DNA of 46,715 bases from an uncultured Clostridia bacterium (GTDB lineage Bacteria > Bacillota > Clostridia > Christensenellales > UBA1242). Location: positions 1 to 46,715 of the forward strand of contig CAOJSF010000003.1 of assembly GCA_948442695.1 (NCBI GenBank), in the 5' to 3' direction. The notes beneath the pieces are model-generated. The model saw nothing but the letters and a program-made list of their open reading frames with translations, made no database searches and was not told the DNA's origin. This document shows, one piece after another, positions 7,930 through 17,090 of the stretch; the first letter of the stretch is position 1; the number at the start of each line of letters is the position of its first letter. Position numbers and translations under genes: made by a program.

Positions 7930-8757
7930 TTATTTATTCCCTACAAAAACATATCCAAATGCATTTGGTCCCCAGTGACAGGCAATCGCAGGGTCAAGAT
8001 TGTCATAAACTTTGATTTGCTTGTGATATTTTTCATCAGTCATATCAATCAATTTTTCAAGATTGTCTTTTTTGTATGTGTAAGAGGCAATGATTTCATA
8101 ATTTTCATCGCAATCAAATTCTTTTAAAGCGTTTGCGATATATTGCATTCCCATCTTAAGCCCGATTTTCTTTGTCAAGACTTTGACCTTTCCTTCAATA
8201 AAGCCGATGATAGGTTTGATTTTTAAAATGCTTCCCAAAATCCAGTCTTTCTTTGAAAGTCTTCCACCTCTAAAAAGATATTCAAGAGTTTCTGGAATAG
8301 CCATAATCTTTATGCGTGGAATAAGATTATTTACCTTTTCCTCGATTTCGTCAAGTGACTTGTCACGATTGTTGTTTATTTCATCGACAATGAGACGCAT
8401 TCCACCCACAGCACAACGAGAATCTAAAACTCTCACCTTTGAATTTCCCTCAAACAACATTCTGATTGCATTGCAAGAGCCTGAAATTTCTGATGAGATT
8501 GTGAGAATAATCACTTCATCTCCCGCATTTGTATATGCGTTCACCTTTTCTTCAAGATCTCCTAAATTTGGCAGAGATGTCTTTGGAAATATCTTTTCTT
8601 CAATAAGTTGATGATAAAACTCATCCATTGAAAGATTTTCTCCGTCTAAATACTCAGTTTCTCCCAAAAGAATTTTGAGTGGTACAAGTTCTGCATTATA
8701 TTTTTCTAATTCCTCTTTTTTGATACTGCTTCCGCTGTCTACTAATAATCTTAACAT
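7930..8757 (-). CDS. DegV family fatty-acid-binding protein
   Basis: 275 aa. Family motifs: VDSGSSI near the start, KTSLPNLGD (the T-S motif that contacts the fatty-acid carboxylate), ISSEISGSCNAI, and RGGRLSK in the second domain. DegV/FakB proteins bind a fatty acid and present it to the kinase FakA for phosphorylation and membrane lipid synthesis; no fakA partner is in the window. AGGAGG lies 5 nt before the second of two adjacent ATGs (8757), so I prefer that start over 8760. Single gene; 8758-9019 is AT-rich and shows no gene. Confidence 0.9.
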   Translation of the reverse strand: MLRLLVDSGSSIKKEELEKYNAELVPLKILLGETEYLDGENLSMDEFYHQLIEEKIFPKTSLPNLGDLEEKVNAYTNAGDEVIILTISSEISGSCNAIRMLFEGNSKVRVLDSRCAVGGMRLIVDEINNNRDKSLDEIEEKVNNLIPRIKIMAIPETLEYLFRGGRLSKKDWILGSILKIKPIIGFIEGKVKVLTKKIGLKMGMQYIANALKEFDCDENYEIIASYTYKKDNLEKLIDMTDEKYHKQIKVYDNLDPAIACHWGPNAFGYVFVGNK

Positions 8758-9019
8758 CATTGCCTCCTGAAAATATTGTAAATTTTAAAAATTACATAAT
8801 TGCCATTTTAAGATATTATACATCATTTTAAAAGATTTGAAAACAAAATTTCATGAAATTAAATAAAATATTCAAAAATAATTCAATAATTTTCAAAGAT
8901 TGAAGAAAAATAATGATCATTATTAAACTTTTTAGAAAATTTAGTTTTTTTGCCTGCCATAAATACAAAACAGAAAAAATCTTTTTGACATTTATTAAAT
9001 TTTATTGTAAACTATAGAT

Positions 9020-9673
9020 ATGGATAAAAAAGGAAAATATCTCTTTTTTGATATTGAATGTAGCAACGGTTATAATATCTGTTCAATCGGTTATTGCCTT
9101 GTCGATGAAAATATGTGTATTATAAAAACTAAAGATATTCTCATCAACCCTGAGAATAAATTTTTATTATCATCTTCTGGCAAGAGACCAAAAATAGAAC
9201 TTGCATATCCAGAAGAACTCTTTTATAAGCAAAACAATTTTGCTTTCTATTATGATGAATTAAAAAAATTGATGGAAGACAAAAGATATACTCTTTTAGG
9301 TCATAGCGTGAAAAGTGATTTATATTTTTTAAATTATGCCTGCAAGCGTTATAATCTGCCACCATTAAATCTCAAAGCATACGACACTCAAAAGATGTTT
9401 CAAATCATATATAAAAGACCGCACGTTGAATCACTTTCAAATATTTTAAAACAACTTGAAGTAGACACCACAAAACTCACTTTTCATAGAAGTTGCGATG
9501 ATGCAAAAGCGACATTCTATGTTGCAAAAGAGATTTGTTGGCAAGAGGGAATTGAACTGGACGAACTTTTAAAAGAGAGGACTGATTGCCTTTCCTGGCT
9601 TGATCAAAAAGAAAATGACAAACAAAAATCACATAAAACAAAACATAGTTTTACAAAAAATCATCAAAGATAA
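9020..9673 (+). CDS. DnaQ-like 3'-5' exonuclease
   Basis: 217 aa with the DEDDh exonuclease pattern: FDIECS (Asp and Glu, motif I), GHSVKSDLYFL (motif II Asp), HRSCDDAKAT (motif III His-4-Asp). It should bind two metal ions and digest single-stranded 3' ends. There is no polymerase domain, so it is a stand-alone proofreading or repair nuclease rather than PolC. The C-terminus is a short basic tail. No ribosome site is obvious before ATG 9020, but a TATAGATATG context suggests a short leader. Convergent with the carboxypeptidase gene. Confidence 0.85.
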   Translation: MDKKGKYLFFDIECSNGYNICSIGYCLVDENMCIIKTKDILINPENKFLLSSSGKRPKIELAYPEELFYKQNNFAFYYDELKKLMEDKRYTLLGHSVKSDLYFLNYACKRYNLPPLNLKAYDTQKMFQIIYKRPHVESLSNILKQLEVDTTKLTFHRSCDDAKATFYVAKEICWQEGIELDELLKERTDCLSWLDQKENDKQKSHKTKHSFTKNHQR

Positions 9674-9731
9674 ATTCAGATAAAGATTCTATTGATTTGC
9701 AAAATTAATTTTTTGCTTCAATGGATTTTTT

Positions 9732-10586
9732 TTACAACTTTTCAAAACTATTAAAAATTTTAAGAGCCTCTTCAATATCTTCATATATGTGCTTATTTTT
9801 TTCAAAGATGTTTTCAATTTCACTTTTTGGATATGGATGAGAAAACTTGTCATCTCCCAGTTCAATAGTCAGTGAAGGAATCATAAATTTTTCTACGCAC
9901 CAGTCCTTATATCCTCCACTGCTTGAAAATTGCGTTGATTTTATTTTGTAGCCACTGCTCTTTGCAAAAACAGAGGCAATCAAAAGGTCCCGCTTCATCC
10001 TCTCTTCATCTTGAAAAAAATCATAATAAATTTCTTCCCCTTTTAGATGATAATTTATTGTCAAAAATGGTCGCAGTTTTTCAGTCCATTTTGCAAGTGC
10101 CTGCACCTCTGGCTCCGACATTGCCATATCTCCATAAAAGCCTTGTGAGGCAGGCTTTGTCGCAGTTGAAAACTTTTTGTGCCACCTTGCAGACCAGTTG
10201 TTGTTTAAATCTACACCATTTATATTTGCCTTAAAAAGTGAAAAATCATCTCCACCATTTATTTTGTGAAGTTGTTTAATTTGTTCTTCACTCATCCCGC
10301 AACAACCATCACAACAAAGCGTTACTCCGTCTGGATTGACAAGCGGAACAAATGAAATATTGAAATTAAATTTTTTATCTCTTGCAAGTGATATAAATCT
10401 GCAAATAAGGTCGGTGGAAAGGTGTTCTCTTGCGTGCATTCCTCCAGTTATGATGACCCACCTGAAGTTTTTATCAAACTCTTTATTGACCGAATATATA
10501 TTTTTCCCTAACACAGATTTCCCGATAACAAAAACATCAAAGCCATCTTCCTTTTTCAAAAAACTTTCAAGTTCTTCTATTTTCAT
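9732..10586 (-). CDS. M14 family zinc carboxypeptidase
   Basis: 284 aa. Zinc site H-x-x-E in GGMHAREHLS, third ligand His in NYHLKGEE, substrate Asn-Arg region NNNWSARW, catalytic Glu in LTIELGDD, and the VPLVNPDGV motif. No signal peptide, so it is probably cytoplasmic and trims peptides, such as muropeptide stems or gamma-D-glutamyl peptides (the MpaA/DpaE-like layout). ATG 10598 overlaps its own ribosome site, so ATG 10586, 12 nt after AAAGG, is preferred. The next gene upstream on the same strand is an M19 dipeptidase, so both may serve peptide recycling. Confidence 0.85.
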   Translation of the reverse strand: MKIEELESFLKKEDGFDVFVIGKSVLGKNIYSVNKEFDKNFRWVIITGGMHAREHLSTDLICRFISLARDKKFNFNISFVPLVNPDGVTLCCDGCCGMSEEQIKQLHKINGGDDFSLFKANINGVDLNNNWSARWHKKFSTATKPASQGFYGDMAMSEPEVQALAKWTEKLRPFLTINYHLKGEEIYYDFFQDEERMKRDLLIASVFAKSSGYKIKSTQFSSSGGYKDWCVEKFMIPSLTIELGDDKFSHPYPKSEIENIFEKNKHIYEDIEEALKIFNSFEKL

Positions 10587-10803
10587 TTTTCCGTCCATCC
10601 TTTTTGATATTCGATTTTGATTTTCGCCCTTTTCTTTATAAACCTAAAAAGGTTATATTTTAACTTTTACCACTCTCCCTTTAATAAAAGATATATTGTT
10701 TTTCAACAATTTCCGCCCATTTCCATTTTGCATCTTCTTTTTTGACAAAGAGTATTTTCGTCATCTTTTCATTCATTTTACGTATATAAAAATCATCTCA
10801 ATC

Positions 10804-11652
10804 TCACTTCGCCCTTTCTTTTTTTGTTCTTTCCAAAAAATCTAGAAAATTCTTGTAAAAGATTTTTTCTATCTCGACATCAGAAAAGCCCTCATCTTTC
10901 ATGGCACAGAAAAGATTGTCAAAATTCTGATAACTATTCAGCCCCTTAGGACAGACATCTATTCCATAAAAATCACTGCCAAATCCGACATTATCACATC
11001 CCCAACGAGAAGTAAAATACTTTAGGTTTTTGACAATATCACACACCGAAAATTCCTCTTCACTCTTCAATGCTTTGTGATAAAAAAACATTCCTATAAA
11101 CCCATTTGAACCAACAATCATGTCAATTTGTTTATCTGTCAAATTTCGTTTATGCCTCTTCATTCCATAAAAGGCGGTATGCGAGCAAAATATATTCTTT
11201 TTTATTTGACCAGCCACTTGATAAAAACTCTTTCTGTTTAAATGTGCGGTGTCAATCAAAATCCCATTTTTTTGAAGTTCTTCCACGCAAAATTTACCCC
11301 ATTTGGAAAGCCCACCTGTTGAGTTTGCACCACCTGCTAAAGAGTTGCTGTCATTCCATGTAAGCGAGCATGAAAAAGGCTTTAAGCACAATAGCCTTGT
11401 AAGGTCAGTTTTATCTTCCACCCACCACAAATCCTCCACATGAAAAAGGCAAATTTCACTCTCACGAATAAGATCTGCTCTCTTTTTAATATGATTTTTT
11501 ATAAAAGCCTTGTTCATTTTACTGCTCCAAAAAGAAGAACAGATAAATTTCACCCTATCTTGCTTGCAAGTTTTTAAATAACTCTCAATTCCACAACTAT
11601 CAAGTTCTGTCAAAAAATCATTGTGACAATCGCATATAAAAAATTTATTCAT
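10804..11652 (-). CDS. M19 (membrane-dipeptidase-type) dipeptidase
   Basis: 282 aa from the Met of MNKFFICDCHND. The metal-binding DCHND near the N-terminus, HVEDLWW (bridging Glu region), SHTAFYG and GSDFYGID match the renal-dipeptidase fold, which cleaves dipeptides with D or L C-terminal residues through two zinc ions. No signal peptide, so cytoplasmic. The frame extends upstream to 11715, but that stretch folds into a terminator-like hairpin, so the inner start is favoured; its ribosome site is poor. Ends in TGA, with a second TGA two codons on, evidence that TGA is a normal stop in core genes. Confidence 0.8.
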   Translation of the reverse strand: MNKFFICDCHNDFLTELDSCGIESYLKTCKQDRVKFICSSFWSSKMNKAFIKNHIKKRADLIRESEICLFHVEDLWWVEDKTDLTRLLCLKPFSCSLTWNDSNSLAGGANSTGGLSKWGKFCVEELQKNGILIDTAHLNRKSFYQVAGQIKKNIFCSHTAFYGMKRHKRNLTDKQIDMIVGSNGFIGMFFYHKALKSEEEFSVCDIVKNLKYFTSRWGCDNVGFGSDFYGIDVCPKGLNSYQNFDNLFCAMKDEGFSDVEIEKIFYKNFLDFLERTKKERAK

Positions 11653-11665
11653 AATAATAAATATG

Positions 11666-11706
11666 AAAAAAAAGAGAAAGGTGTTTAAACGACTTTTCTC
11701 TTTTTG
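11666..11706 (-). terminator. Terminator-like leader hairpin before dipeptidase
   Basis: Minus strand AAAAAGAGAAA, then an ~18-nt loop, then TTTCTCTTTTTTTT. It ends 13 nt before the chosen dipeptidase start. It could be an attenuator or the end of an upstream transcript; no upstream gene is seen closely. Confidence 0.5.
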
Positions 11707-11871
11707 TTTTTTCATAATAACAAAACAACAACTAAATTTTTATTTATTTCAATTTGCTATATTTTAAAAAATCATTGCGACTTAAAAAATCAAATATTTC
11801 TATATAGAAAATTTATTCGATATGAAACAAACTATTTTAAAATCATGAAGATTTTTCCTTAAAAAACAATG

Positions 11872-12480
11872 TCATTTCCCTGACCTCTTTTTATTCCAAC
11901 TTTTTCTTCCACAATTTGGACATTTCATATATCTTGTCCTGCCCATATGCATAGAAAAGAAAAACGACTTAAAAGATGGAATGTATTTATGATGACAATG
12001 TCCACATTCATAAAAGCCAACATTTCTTTCAATCTTCATTGCAGTCATGGCACCAACAAATAGATTTAAAAATCCAAATACTATTAAACAAATCTGCCAT
12101 TCTAGCGGTTTTACAAGAAATGAGCCCACCGCAATCATCACCAAAAATGTCAATGTTGAAAGATAGCCAACCACCCACTCAAGAGCCAGCATCTGCCTAT
12201 TTGTCGCCTCCTGCTGACTTTTCAAAATCACAAGATTCTCTTCCGCCTGCAATCTATACTGCTCGCCAGTCAAATCTTTGGCGGACAAAAGTTCATTTGC
12301 CGAAATATCAAGGGCACGGGCAAGAGGCAATATCAAAGTTGTATCAGGAAAGCCATTTCCACATTCCCACTTTGATATTGTCTTTTCACTTACTCCCAAA
12401 ATTTCTGCAAGTCTGCTTTGCGTATAATTCTTGTTTTTTCTCTTCTCAGCGATAAATTTCCCTGTTTTTGATAAATCCAT
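11872..12480 (-). CDS. XRE regulator with membrane segments and zinc ribbon
   Basis: 202 aa in three parts: XRE helix-turn-helix (residues ~5-60, SRLAEILGVSEKTISKWECG, then FPDTTLILPLARAL); two membrane helices (~100-145); and a C-terminal zinc ribbon (CGHCHHKY ... CPNCGRKSW). HTH-membrane-zinc-ribbon proteins like this are widespread in Firmicutes and are thought to sense signals at the membrane, but the ligand is unknown. AGGAG lies 8 nt before ATG 12480. Ends in TGA. No operon partner; upstream is the remains of a hydrolase gene. Confidence 0.85.
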   Translation of the reverse strand: MDLSKTGKFIAEKRKNKNYTQSRLAEILGVSEKTISKWECGNGFPDTTLILPLARALDISANELLSAKDLTGEQYRLQAEENLVILKSQQEATNRQMLALEWVVGYLSTLTFLVMIAVGSFLVKPLEWQICLIVFGFLNLFVGAMTAMKIERNVGFYECGHCHHKYIPSFKSFFFSMHMGRTRYMKCPNCGRKSWNKKRSGK

Positions 12481-12516
12481 TTCTTCTCTCCTAAAGGTAT
12501 TCTATCACAATAGAGA

Positions 12517-12543
12517 CAAAAAAAACACCCACGAATCGTGGAG
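12517..12543 (-). terminator. Terminator after the hydrolase pseudogene
   Basis: Hairpin CCACGA-A-TCGTGG (12529-12541), followed on the minus strand by T8 (plus-strand A8 at 12518-12525). Confidence 0.65.
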
Positions 12544-12697
12544 TTTTTAAAAAATTTGCATAAAATTTGAGAAAAATTGAATTTTTTTAACAAATTATTG
12601 ATTATTTTTATATCCTTTTAAACTTTTTATGTTTTTTTATACTTTTTATAATATTTCAATAATTTCAGTTTTTCAACAATAGTTTACAAGTTTCCTC

Positions 12698-13199
12698 TCA
12701 AAAATTATTTAATAAAAATTGCTCAATTTTTTCAAAAGAAATTTTATAAAGTCTGTCATAAAGGTCTGTATGAACTGCATTAAGAATAAGAATAAGTTCT
12801 TTATTATCTCCCTTAAGCCTTTTGAAAGTATCTTTAGAAAAATAGCATGAATGAGCCTTTTCTCCATGAATCAAAAGAACAGCACTTTCAATTTCCTCAG
12901 GATAATTCAAAATACTTTCCTTCACAAATGAAAGCGAAGAAGTTGCGTTCCACCCTTGATTAGAACCTAATGACCTTTGGTGATAACTTCTCTCTGTCTT
13001 ATAATAATCATGATAATCCTTTATGAAAAATGGATCATTTTCTTCAACTTATTCTTTTACGCCACCCGCACGCAGTTAAGTCCCATTTTTAAAATTTTCA
13101 AGTCTTTGCTCATTTAAAGCCATGTGAAGCCCTCTTCTAGCCTGCTGATTGTCAGCCTCATCAAAATATCCTTTTGCGGTCACTCTGCACAATATCACC
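12698..13199 (-). pseudogene. Alpha/beta hydrolase, truncated, two nonsense codons
   Basis: One minus-strand frame from ~13199 to TGA 12698 reads as the C-terminal part of a known-looking alpha/beta hydrolase (TAKGYFDEADNQQARRGLH, SLGSNQGWNATSSLSF, LLIHGEKAHSCYFSKDTF with the catalytic Asp-like loop, AVHTDLYDRLYK with the catalytic His). It is broken by two TAA codons (after FKNG-T, and before VEENDPFF) and lacks the N-terminal half with the nucleophile elbow. These breaks are TAA, unlike the TGA interruptions in the mobile elements. Only the last 75 codons form an open frame. It lies directly after the P-type ATPase stop. Confidence 0.75.
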
Positions 13200-13201
13200 T
13201 T

Positions 13202-15124
13202 TTATTTTTTATAATGTCTTGAATTTACTCGCATAGCATTAAGTATTGCAAGTATAGCAACGCCAACATCTCCGAAAACCGCAATCCACATATTTGCTAT
13301 TCCAAAAGCAGACAATAATAATATTGCTAATTTGACAGAAATGGAAAATAATACATTTTGAAAAACAATTCTCATAGTTTTTTTTGCAATCTTTTTGGCA
13401 AGTGTTATACCATGTAAATTGTCACTCAAAAGAACAATGTCAGACGCTTCAATTGCAGCATCACTCCCCACACCGCCCATTGAAATTCCAACATCACAAC
13501 GCATAAGAACAGGTGCATCGTTTATTCCATCGCCAACAAAACACAAAACATCTTGTTGCTTTTTGTTTTTTATAATTTTTTCAACTTCTTCAACCTTATT
13601 TTGTGGAAGGAGTGACGCCTTAAAATCAGACAAACTAATTTGATGAGCAACTTTTTTTGCTATTTCATCATTGTCTCCAGTAAGCATGATTGTCTTGCAT
13701 CCATTTAGGTCAAGTTCCCTCACAACATCATATGCCTCTTCTTTAATTTCATCTTTTATCAAAAGTGAGCCAACAAATCTGCCATTCTTCGCAACATAAA
13801 CAACCGTTCCGATTTCATTTTCTCTTCGATAGTCTATATTGTTTTGTTCCATCAGTTTTTCATTGCCACATAATATAACATCCTTTTCACGAGTGGCCTC
13901 TATTCCTGCACCTGATATGTTTGTAATAGAATATCCTTTAACAATCTTTTTGCCATAAGCATCAATTATTGAGCGAGCAATAGGATGATTTGAATTTTGT
14001 TCTGCGATTGATGCAAGCATGAGAATTTCCTCTTTATCTGCTTCAGGATATACCTTTGTCACAACAAAATTACCTTTTGTAAGTGTCCCCGTTTTATCAA
14101 AAACAAAGATGTTTGCTTTATTAAGTTTTTCTATATAATTTGAGCCTTTAATAAGTATTCCATATTTAGATGCGACACCTATACTTGCAAAAAAGGAAAG
14201 TGGTATAGAAATGACCAACGCACACGGACAAGACACAACCAAAAAACTTAATGCTCGATAAATCCAAATTGACCAGTCAGAAGTGATGGCACCTGGAATA
14301 ACAGCCAAACAAACCGCCAAAATCACAACTATAGGAGTATAAAACCTTGCAAACTTTGTTATAAAATTTTCCGCCTTAGATTTTTGACTTGAAGCATTTT
14401 CAACAAGGTCGAGTATTTTGCAGGCAGTCGAGTCATAAAATTCTTTGGTGACTTTCACCTCAATTTGAGATGTCAAGACTATAGATCCACTCAAAATATT
14501 TTCTCCTTCAACTATTTCTCGTGGAAGAGATTCGCCTGTTAAATTTTTTGTATCTAAACTTGTAGAACCTTTTACCACAATTCCGTCTAGTGGCACCTTT
14601 TCCCCAGGATTTACAATTATTATATCTCCAACATTTATTTCGTTTGGGTCAACTTTCTCAATTTCATCTCCTCGCATTATGTTTGCATAGTCTGGTCTTA
14701 TATCCATAAGCGAAGAAATTGATTTTCGAGATTTGCTTGTGGCATAAGTTTGAAACCATTCTCCAACTTGATAGAAAAGCAAAACTGCGCATCCTTCATC
14801 AAACCCCTCAATTTCAAGACCATTTATCCCTCTATAAATTGCAAGAGCAAAAGCACCTAATGTGGCAATACACATTAAGAAATTCTCATCAAAAATCTGC
14901 CCATGGAAAATATTTCGCATTGCCTTCCAAAGCACATCATAACCTATAATAAGATAAACAACCAAATACAATACAAATGGAAAAAGCCAACCAACTCTTC
15001 CTCCAAATACCCTATCAAGTGCAAATATTTTATCAAAAATAAACACAACGGCAAACATGGCAAGAGCAATTATTATACGCAATAAATTTTTCTTTTCCTT
15101 TCTGCTGATTGATAACTTACTCAT
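13202..15124 (-). CDS. Zn/Cd-exporting P1B-type ATPase
   Basis: 640 aa, eight membrane helices. The metal-binding Cys-Pro-Cys is in SCPCAL (299-301), the phosphorylated Asp in DKTGT (343), the phosphatase loop has LTGES, the HP motif is in NSNHPIA, and GDGINDAP closes the P domain. There is no N-terminal HMA domain; instead a separate HMA protein is encoded 14 nt upstream. The C-terminal helix ends NMWIAVFGDVGVAILAI, the Asp-containing helix typical of ZntA/CadA-type zinc/cadmium/lead pumps. Last gene of an ArsR-controlled operon. Metal specificity is inferred, not shown. Confidence 0.9.
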   Translation of the reverse strand: MSKLSISRKEKKNLLRIIIALAMFAVVFIFDKIFALDRVFGGRVGWLFPFVLYLVVYLIIGYDVLWKAMRNIFHGQIFDENFLMCIATLGAFALAIYRGINGLEIEGFDEGCAVLLFYQVGEWFQTYATSKSRKSISSLMDIRPDYANIMRGDEIEKVDPNEINVGDIIIVNPGEKVPLDGIVVKGSTSLDTKNLTGESLPREIVEGENILSGSIVLTSQIEVKVTKEFYDSTACKILDLVENASSQKSKAENFITKFARFYTPIVVILAVCLAVIPGAITSDWSIWIYRALSFLVVSCPCALVISIPLSFFASIGVASKYGILIKGSNYIEKLNKANIFVFDKTGTLTKGNFVVTKVYPEADKEEILMLASIAEQNSNHPIARSIIDAYGKKIVKGYSITNISGAGIEATREKDVILCGNEKLMEQNNIDYRRENEIGTVVYVAKNGRFVGSLLIKDEIKEEAYDVVRELDLNGCKTIMLTGDNDEIAKKVAHQISLSDFKASLLPQNKVEEVEKIIKNKKQQDVLCFVGDGINDAPVLMRCDVGISMGGVGSDAAIEASDIVLLSDNLHGITLAKKIAKKTMRIVFQNVLFSISVKLAILLLSAFGIANMWIAVFGDVGVAILAILNAMRVNSRHYKK

Positions 15125-15138
15125 CTGACAACCCCTAC

Positions 15139-15360
15139 CTATCTCATGACAATTTTGCAGTCTGGCTCAATCTTCTTGCAAGTTTTGACAACTATTTTCA
15201 TAATTTCATCAAATTTAATCTCATCTGCCTCAATGGTCAATTTTTGTCCCATGAAACTTACATTTGCGAAAAATACGCCGTCAATCTTTGTTATCGCTCT
15301 TTCCATTTTATCCGCACAATTTGCACAATCCAAATCCTCTAATTTAAATACCTTTTTCAT
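15139..15360 (-). CDS. HMA-domain metallochaperone
   Basis: 73 aa, ferredoxin-like HMA fold with the metal-binding CANC motif at residues 13-16 (DLDCANCADKM). It should carry or gate metal for the P-type ATPase encoded 14 nt downstream, and replaces the HMA domain that the pump lacks. The start ATG 15360 follows GGAGG. A SmtB-type operator lies about 75 nt upstream, inside the ArsR-HMA gap. TAG stop. Confidence 0.85.
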   Translation of the reverse strand: MKKVFKLEDLDCANCADKMERAITKIDGVFFANVSFMGQKLTIEADEIKFDEIMKIVVKTCKKIEPDCKIVMR

Positions 15361-15433
15361 AATTCCTCCATAATCAAAATTTTATTTCCAACTGCAATAT
15401 CAGTAAAAAAATATTTATTGAACACTTCATTAA

Positions 15434-15449
15434 TTGAATAACTATTCAA
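15434..15449. promoter_or_regulatory. ArsR/SmtB-type operator upstream of HMA-ATPase
   Basis: TTGAATA-AC-TATTCAA, a perfect 7-2-7 palindrome, between arsR and the HMA gene; it matches the second site at 15850. Confidence 0.65.
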
Positions 15450-15466
15450 CTATCTTTGCTTTTAAA

Positions 15467-15483
15467 ACAGGGACGAGCCCTGT
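15467..15483 (-). terminator. Terminator or attenuator after the ArsR gene
   Basis: ACAGGG-5 nt-CCCTGT hairpin, followed on the minus strand by TTTT. It lies between arsR and the HMA/ATPase genes and may lower readthrough; the operator at 15434 is downstream of it. Confidence 0.45.
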
Positions 15484-15497
15484 ATAAATTTAAATTT

Positions 15498-15833
15498 TCA
15501 TTCCTCAACATGGGTTAGCCCATATTCTAATATCTTAGTGACATGGTCATCATCTAAAGAATATTTCACTTCTTTGCCTTCTTTAATCCCCTTGACCAGT
15601 TTCGCCGTTCGTAAAACTCTTAATTGATGCGATATTGCAGAAATACTCATATTCAATATGTCTGCTATTTCACCAACATACAAATCTCTTATTTGCAAGC
15701 ATTTTAAAATTTTTGCTCTTGTTGGGTCTGCAAACATCTTAAAAAGTTCTGAAAGATTGTATATTACTTCGTCATCTGGCAACTTGTTGCGAATTGTCGA
15801 TGTCAACTCCAACTTTTTTAAATCGTCTGCCAT
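15498..15833 (-). CDS. ArsR/SmtB-family metal-sensing repressor
   Basis: 111 aa winged helix (LFKMFADPTRAKILKCL; recognition helix MSISAISHQLRVLRTAKLV). The C-terminal helix has DDDHVTKILEYGLTHVEE, fitting the alpha-5 zinc site pattern D-x-H-x10-H-x2-E of SmtB/CzrA. The usual alpha-3 Cys box is replaced by DLYVGEIAD, so a CadC-type Cys site is absent and zinc through alpha-5 is more likely. It should repress its own gene and the HMA/ATPase operon; two palindromes with the same half site support this. TGA stop. Confidence 0.85.
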   Translation of the reverse strand: MADDLKKLELTSTIRNKLPDDEVIYNLSELFKMFADPTRAKILKCLQIRDLYVGEIADILNMSISAISHQLRVLRTAKLVKGIKEGKEVKYSLDDDHVTKILEYGLTHVEE

Positions 15834-15849
15834 ATTTCTCTCCTTATAA

Positions 15850-15865
15850 TTGAATAATTTTTCAA
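15850..15865. promoter_or_regulatory. Second ArsR operator at the arsR promoter
   Basis: TTGAATA-AT-TTTTCAA, one mismatch from the site at 15434, between the promoter and the arsR start. Confidence 0.6.
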
Positions 15866-15877
15866 CTGTTCAATAAT

Positions 15878-15906
15878 ATTATATTCTTTTAGTTTAAACT
15901 TGTCAA
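15878..15906 (-). promoter_or_regulatory. Promoter of arsR
   Basis: Consensus TTGACA, 17-nt spacer, consensus TATAAT on the minus strand. Confidence 0.8.
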
Positions 15907-16039
15907 CCCTTTTTCAGTTTTTTTATAAAAAATTACCATTATAAAATGACTCATTTAATATTTTCACTTAGTTGAAAGAATATTTTTCATTTTCTCTTTG
16001 TTTTATCTTTGGCTGTTGCTATAATCATCTTCTTTACAT

Positions 16040-16360
16040 TCAATTTTGATTACTGCATTTATCTTCAAGAGATGTCGCCAACTGCTCTAACATTATCAGA
16101 TTCTTTTCAGAAACTTTTATTTCCTTATAAGTCCCGTTTCTTCCTATAATCAATATCTTATCAGAATCGGCCTCACCTATCAGATATTCAACAGAGACAT
16201 TAAAAAATCTCGCCAACTTGCAAAGAGTCTTATAATCTGGCTCTCTTTTCCCTCGCTCCCAGAAACCTATAGCACCTTGTGTAACATTTATTACTGAAGC
16301 AAGTTCACTTTGTGTAAGATTCTTACTTTCTCTCAATTCTTTCAATCTTTCAGCAAACAT
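16040..16360 (-). CDS. XRE family repressor
   Basis: 106 aa. Canonical XRE helix-turn-helix at residues 5-60 (LRESKNLTQSELASVINVTQGAIGFWERG then EPDYKTLCKLARFFNVSVEYL), with a short C-terminal tail. AAGGAA lies before ATG 16360. It is divergent from the gene at 16582, and a cluster of ATACAA/TTGTAT palindromes lies in the gap, so it probably represses that gene and itself. TGA stop. It could be a core regulator or the left edge of phage-derived region 2. Confidence 0.8.
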   Translation of the reverse strand: MFAERLKELRESKNLTQSELASVINVTQGAIGFWERGKREPDYKTLCKLARFFNVSVEYLIGEADSDKILIIGRNGTYKEIKVSEKNLIMLEQLATSLEDKCSNQN

Positions 16361-16447
16361 ATTTATTTAATTCCTTCTTTTGTTATAATATTATTATAAC
16401 AAATTGTTTTATATAATTCAATATTTTTGTCGAATTTTCATTTTTTT

Positions 16448-16515
16448 AATACAAAATGTATTCTTTTTGTTGATTTTAAAAAATAAATGTGATATTGTAT
16501 AAATACAATTTGTAT
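16448..16515. promoter_or_regulatory. Operator cluster for the XRE repressor
   Basis: Three palindromes with the same half site: AATACAAAATGTATT (16448-16462), ATTGTATAAATACAAT (16494-16509) and ATACAATTTGTAT (16503-16515). Confidence 0.5.
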
Positions 16516-16581
16516 TATTTTTTGTAAATAATTACGAGTTATACTTTAAAATAATACGTTTTGTTATAAAAAGGGGTTGTT

Positions 16582-17001
16582 ATGAAAGAAAAAGGTAGTT
16601 TAATTCAAGATTTAGAAAATTATAGGTTTGATAAGCAATATCATCAAGAAAGAAGCAAAGATGTCAAAATGTTGGATTTAGAGATTGCAAAACTCAAAGC
16701 GCAGGTCCTGGACATGGAACATAAACATTATGATACAACTTCTATAAATATTCAAATTGATGCCCTGCACAACAGACTTACATTTGAAGAAAAAGCATTA
16801 AAATCATACGAACAAAAAAGATGCTTTATTGAACACAAAATAGAAAATATGTCTCAGCCTTATAAAAATATTCTTTTTTTAAAATATATAAAAGGATATT
16901 CTTTCGATGAAATTGCTTCAAAAATGAATTATTCAAGCAAAAAAATATATCAACTTCATAAAGACGCAATCACAAATTATTGCGAAAAATATAAACTTTA
17001 A
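16582..17001 (+). CDS. Phage-type sigma-70 region 4-like regulator
   Basis: 139 aa: a coiled coil (residues ~15-90) followed by a sigma region 4-like helix-turn-helix (QPYKNILFLKYIKGYSFDEI, then MNYSSKKIYQLHKDAI). This layout is that of phage late activators of the RinA/ArpU/DUF1492 group, which steer RNA polymerase to late or packaging genes. AAAGGGG precedes ATG 16582. It lies divergent from the XRE repressor and 90 nt upstream of the RHS-like gene, so it may activate the latter (inference). Confidence 0.75.
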   Translation: MKEKGSLIQDLENYRFDKQYHQERSKDVKMLDLEIAKLKAQVLDMEHKHYDTTSINIQIDALHNRLTFEEKALKSYEQKRCFIEHKIENMSQPYKNILFLKYIKGYSFDEIASKMNYSSKKIYQLHKDAITNYCEKYKL

Positions 17002-17090
17002 AAATTATCAAAAATTATCAAAAGTTAGAAAAAATTAGAAATTTTTCCTTTTATAATGAGATTAAGAATCTTTAATAAGGAGGAAAAATA

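Noticed and set aside
10681-10776. 31-aa minus-strand ORF between dipeptidase and carboxypeptidase
   Set aside because: Only 31 codons, with no ribosome site or family match; the sequence may be incidental.
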